15,323 nucleotides of DNA from JBEINZ01 sp040377825 (GTDB lineage Bacteria > Pseudomonadota > Alphaproteobacteria > Rhizobiales > Ancalomicrobiaceae): positions 1 to 15,323 of the forward strand of contig JBEINZ010000046.1 in the NCBI GenBank assembly GCA_040377825.1. The letters are read 5' to 3'. Positions 14,502 through 15,323 of this stretch are shown here, one piece after another. Position numbers and translations under genes: made by a program. How positions within the stretch are numbered: the stretch's first letter is position 1; every line of letters starts with the position of its first letter. The notes under the pieces were generated by a model. The model was given only the letters and a program-made list of their open reading frames with translations, was not told where the DNA came from and searched no databases.

Positions 14502-15071
14502 GCGCGACGGCCGATCGGCATCTGTTGGGGAAGCCTCGGGTGCCGCGGCCGTTGATACCTCGGCATCGTTCGATGGGGCCGCGCCCAATGCGGCGGCGAC
14601 GCGTCCGCGCGCGGCGGTCTTCCGGCGCCGAAGATTGTCACGAAGCGCGGCCGCCAAGCGCGCCTCTCGCTCAAGAGCATTACCCGATCGGATGGGCGCA
14701 TCCGATCGATAGGGAATTGCTCCAGAGTCCAGACCTTGAGCCGGTCCTCGTTGTTCGGATCGCTTCGATCGGAGCGCGACGGGCGCTTCTATTGGGGGGC
14801 TCGCGAGATAGGGTTCGCGCGGGGGCGCCTGCTCGGGGGCCTCTTGGTGGGTAGGCGTTCCGCCGGCCGTGTCGAGAGCGTCGGCGGCGGGGCTAAGCCG
14901 AGGAGCGTCCGCTTGAACTGAACCTTTGCTGTCTGGATCTACCCGAACCGAATATGAACGAATTGGTGCGGCCCCAACAGGATCGGGACCATCGGGAGCG
15001 GACGGCCTTTTTGCAGCGTTCCGAAGGGCTCTATCGGAGCCCGTCTTGCCGTCATCCGGGTTTCTGTCCAT
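14499..15071 (-). CDS. Low-complexity hypothetical protein with C-terminal basic motif
   Basis: About 190 residues from ATG at 15071 (or 193 from ATG at 15080; aaggga at 15083-15088 lies 12 or 3 nt upstream, neither ideal). The N-terminal two thirds are Pro/Ala/Asp-rich and probably disordered. Near the C-terminus lies AALRDNLRRRKTAARGR, which resembles the conserved core of short alphaproteobacterial proteins of unknown function; this likeness is from memory. Between them, about 37 residues (roughly VALRSKRS through RSGNAL) are encoded by repeat copy 5 read in frame. The frame also opens upstream to 15263 without start signals. Function unknown. Confidence 0.55.
   Translation of the reverse strand: MDRNPDDGKTGSDRALRNAAKRPSAPDGPDPVGAAPIRSYSVRVDPDSKGSVQADAPRLSPAADALDTAGGTPTHQEAPEQAPPREPYLASPPIEAPVALRSKRSEQRGPAQGLDSGAIPYRSDAPIRSGNALEREARLAAALRDNLRRRKTAARGRVAAALGAAPSNDAEVSTAAAPEASPTDADRPSR
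14674..14784 (-). repeat. Composite palindromic repeat, copy 5 (inside a coding frame)
   Basis: The reverse complement follows copy 1 along its full length. Module B has a perfect 10-bp stem (14685-14694 with 14699-14708, 4-nt loop), flanked by agagca (14674-14679) and tgctcc (14718-14723). Module A keeps the gatcgaagcgatccgaa core. The whole unit is open in the frame of the - strand gene 14499-15071. Confidence 0.8.
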
Positions 15072-15294
15072 TGCTCTCATTGTCCCTTCCCCGCCAAAGC
15101 CGAGCCCTATTCCGCCGACCAATCCGCCGGAGCGCGCTCGGCCCGATAAAGCCACTTTATTCCCGAAACCCGACCGCCGGGACCGGTCGTCCGTCCTGCC
15201 CGCCCCAATCCAGCCGCCGTTTCGCCCGCAGGGCCGGACAGGCCCAACAGTTCGGTTTCCCAATCGGCACCCGGTCCGAGGGGTGTGGTCCGGT

Positions 15295-15322
15295 GCCCAG
15301 TCCGGGGGGCCCAGTCCGGGGG
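15295..15322. repeat. Two tandem 14-bp units at window edge
   Basis: Two exact copies of the unit gcccagtccggggg lie back to back (15295-15308, 15309-15322) and the window ends directly after. The upstream 30 nt are also G-rich with related ggtccgg words. The array may continue beyond the window; its size cannot be seen. Confidence 0.5.
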
Positions 15323-15323
15323 G

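Noticed and set aside
1..15323. CRISPR array, tRNA, rRNA or insertion sequence
   Set aside because: No regularly spaced direct repeats, no cloverleaf or rRNA-like stretch and no transposase or integrase motifs were found; the repeats present are dispersed palindromes.

Overview
The window is GC-rich chromosomal DNA from an alphaproteobacterium, most likely of the order Hyphomicrobiales (Rhizobiales) and perhaps near Beijerinckiaceae/Methylocystaceae. The order is inferred from family likeness and gene pairings: UPF0262 next to a low-molecular-weight phosphatase, and DUF2007 next to a NPPF-type methyltransferase divergent from polyprenyl synthetase. The window also carries a mobile-looking family of palindromic repeats. 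Genus cannot be fixed from the sequence alone.

Left part (1-9290) is ordinary core metabolism. An MFS transporter has its start codon inside a potential hairpin. It is followed on the + strand by an AcuI/YhdH-type acrylyl-CoA reductase, the isoprenoid kinase IspE and a secreted fasciclin-domain protein. A convergent - strand group (DUF2007 protein, tRNA1(Val)-type methyltransferase, small secreted protein) ends at a bidirectional terminator. A polyprenyl diphosphate synthase and the glycyl-tRNA synthetase beta subunit follow on the + strand. IspE and polyprenyl synthase act in one pathway (MEP isoprenoids to quinone side chain). GlyS carries an internal segment of about 90 residues with clearly different codon use.

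Middle-right part (9295-14142): two conserved small genes (UPF0262 protein and low-molecular-weight phosphatase) are followed by an accessory cassette. It holds a YcaO-family enzyme (- strand, broken by an apparent one-base deletion), a divergently transcribed 134-residue protein that looks like a RiPP precursor with a nitrile-hydratase-like (NHLP-type) leader, and a convergent 663-residue SARP/BTAD transcriptional regulator. The 3' end of the regulator overlaps the precursor by 102 bp. This YcaO-precursor-regulator group is the best candidate for an undescribed system. No partner cyclodehydratase, dehydrogenase, protease or transporter is visible in the window.

Right end (14386-15323): more repeat copies and one - strand low-complexity protein. 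Its C-terminal basic motif resembles small alphaproteobacterial proteins, and its coding frame contains a full repeat copy translated in frame.

Throughout: five copies or parts of a composite repeat of about 110 bp built of two hairpin modules. One half-copy appears to supply the ribosome binding site of ispE and one copy lies inside a coding sequence. No rRNA, tRNA, CRISPR array, transposase or integrase was recognised.
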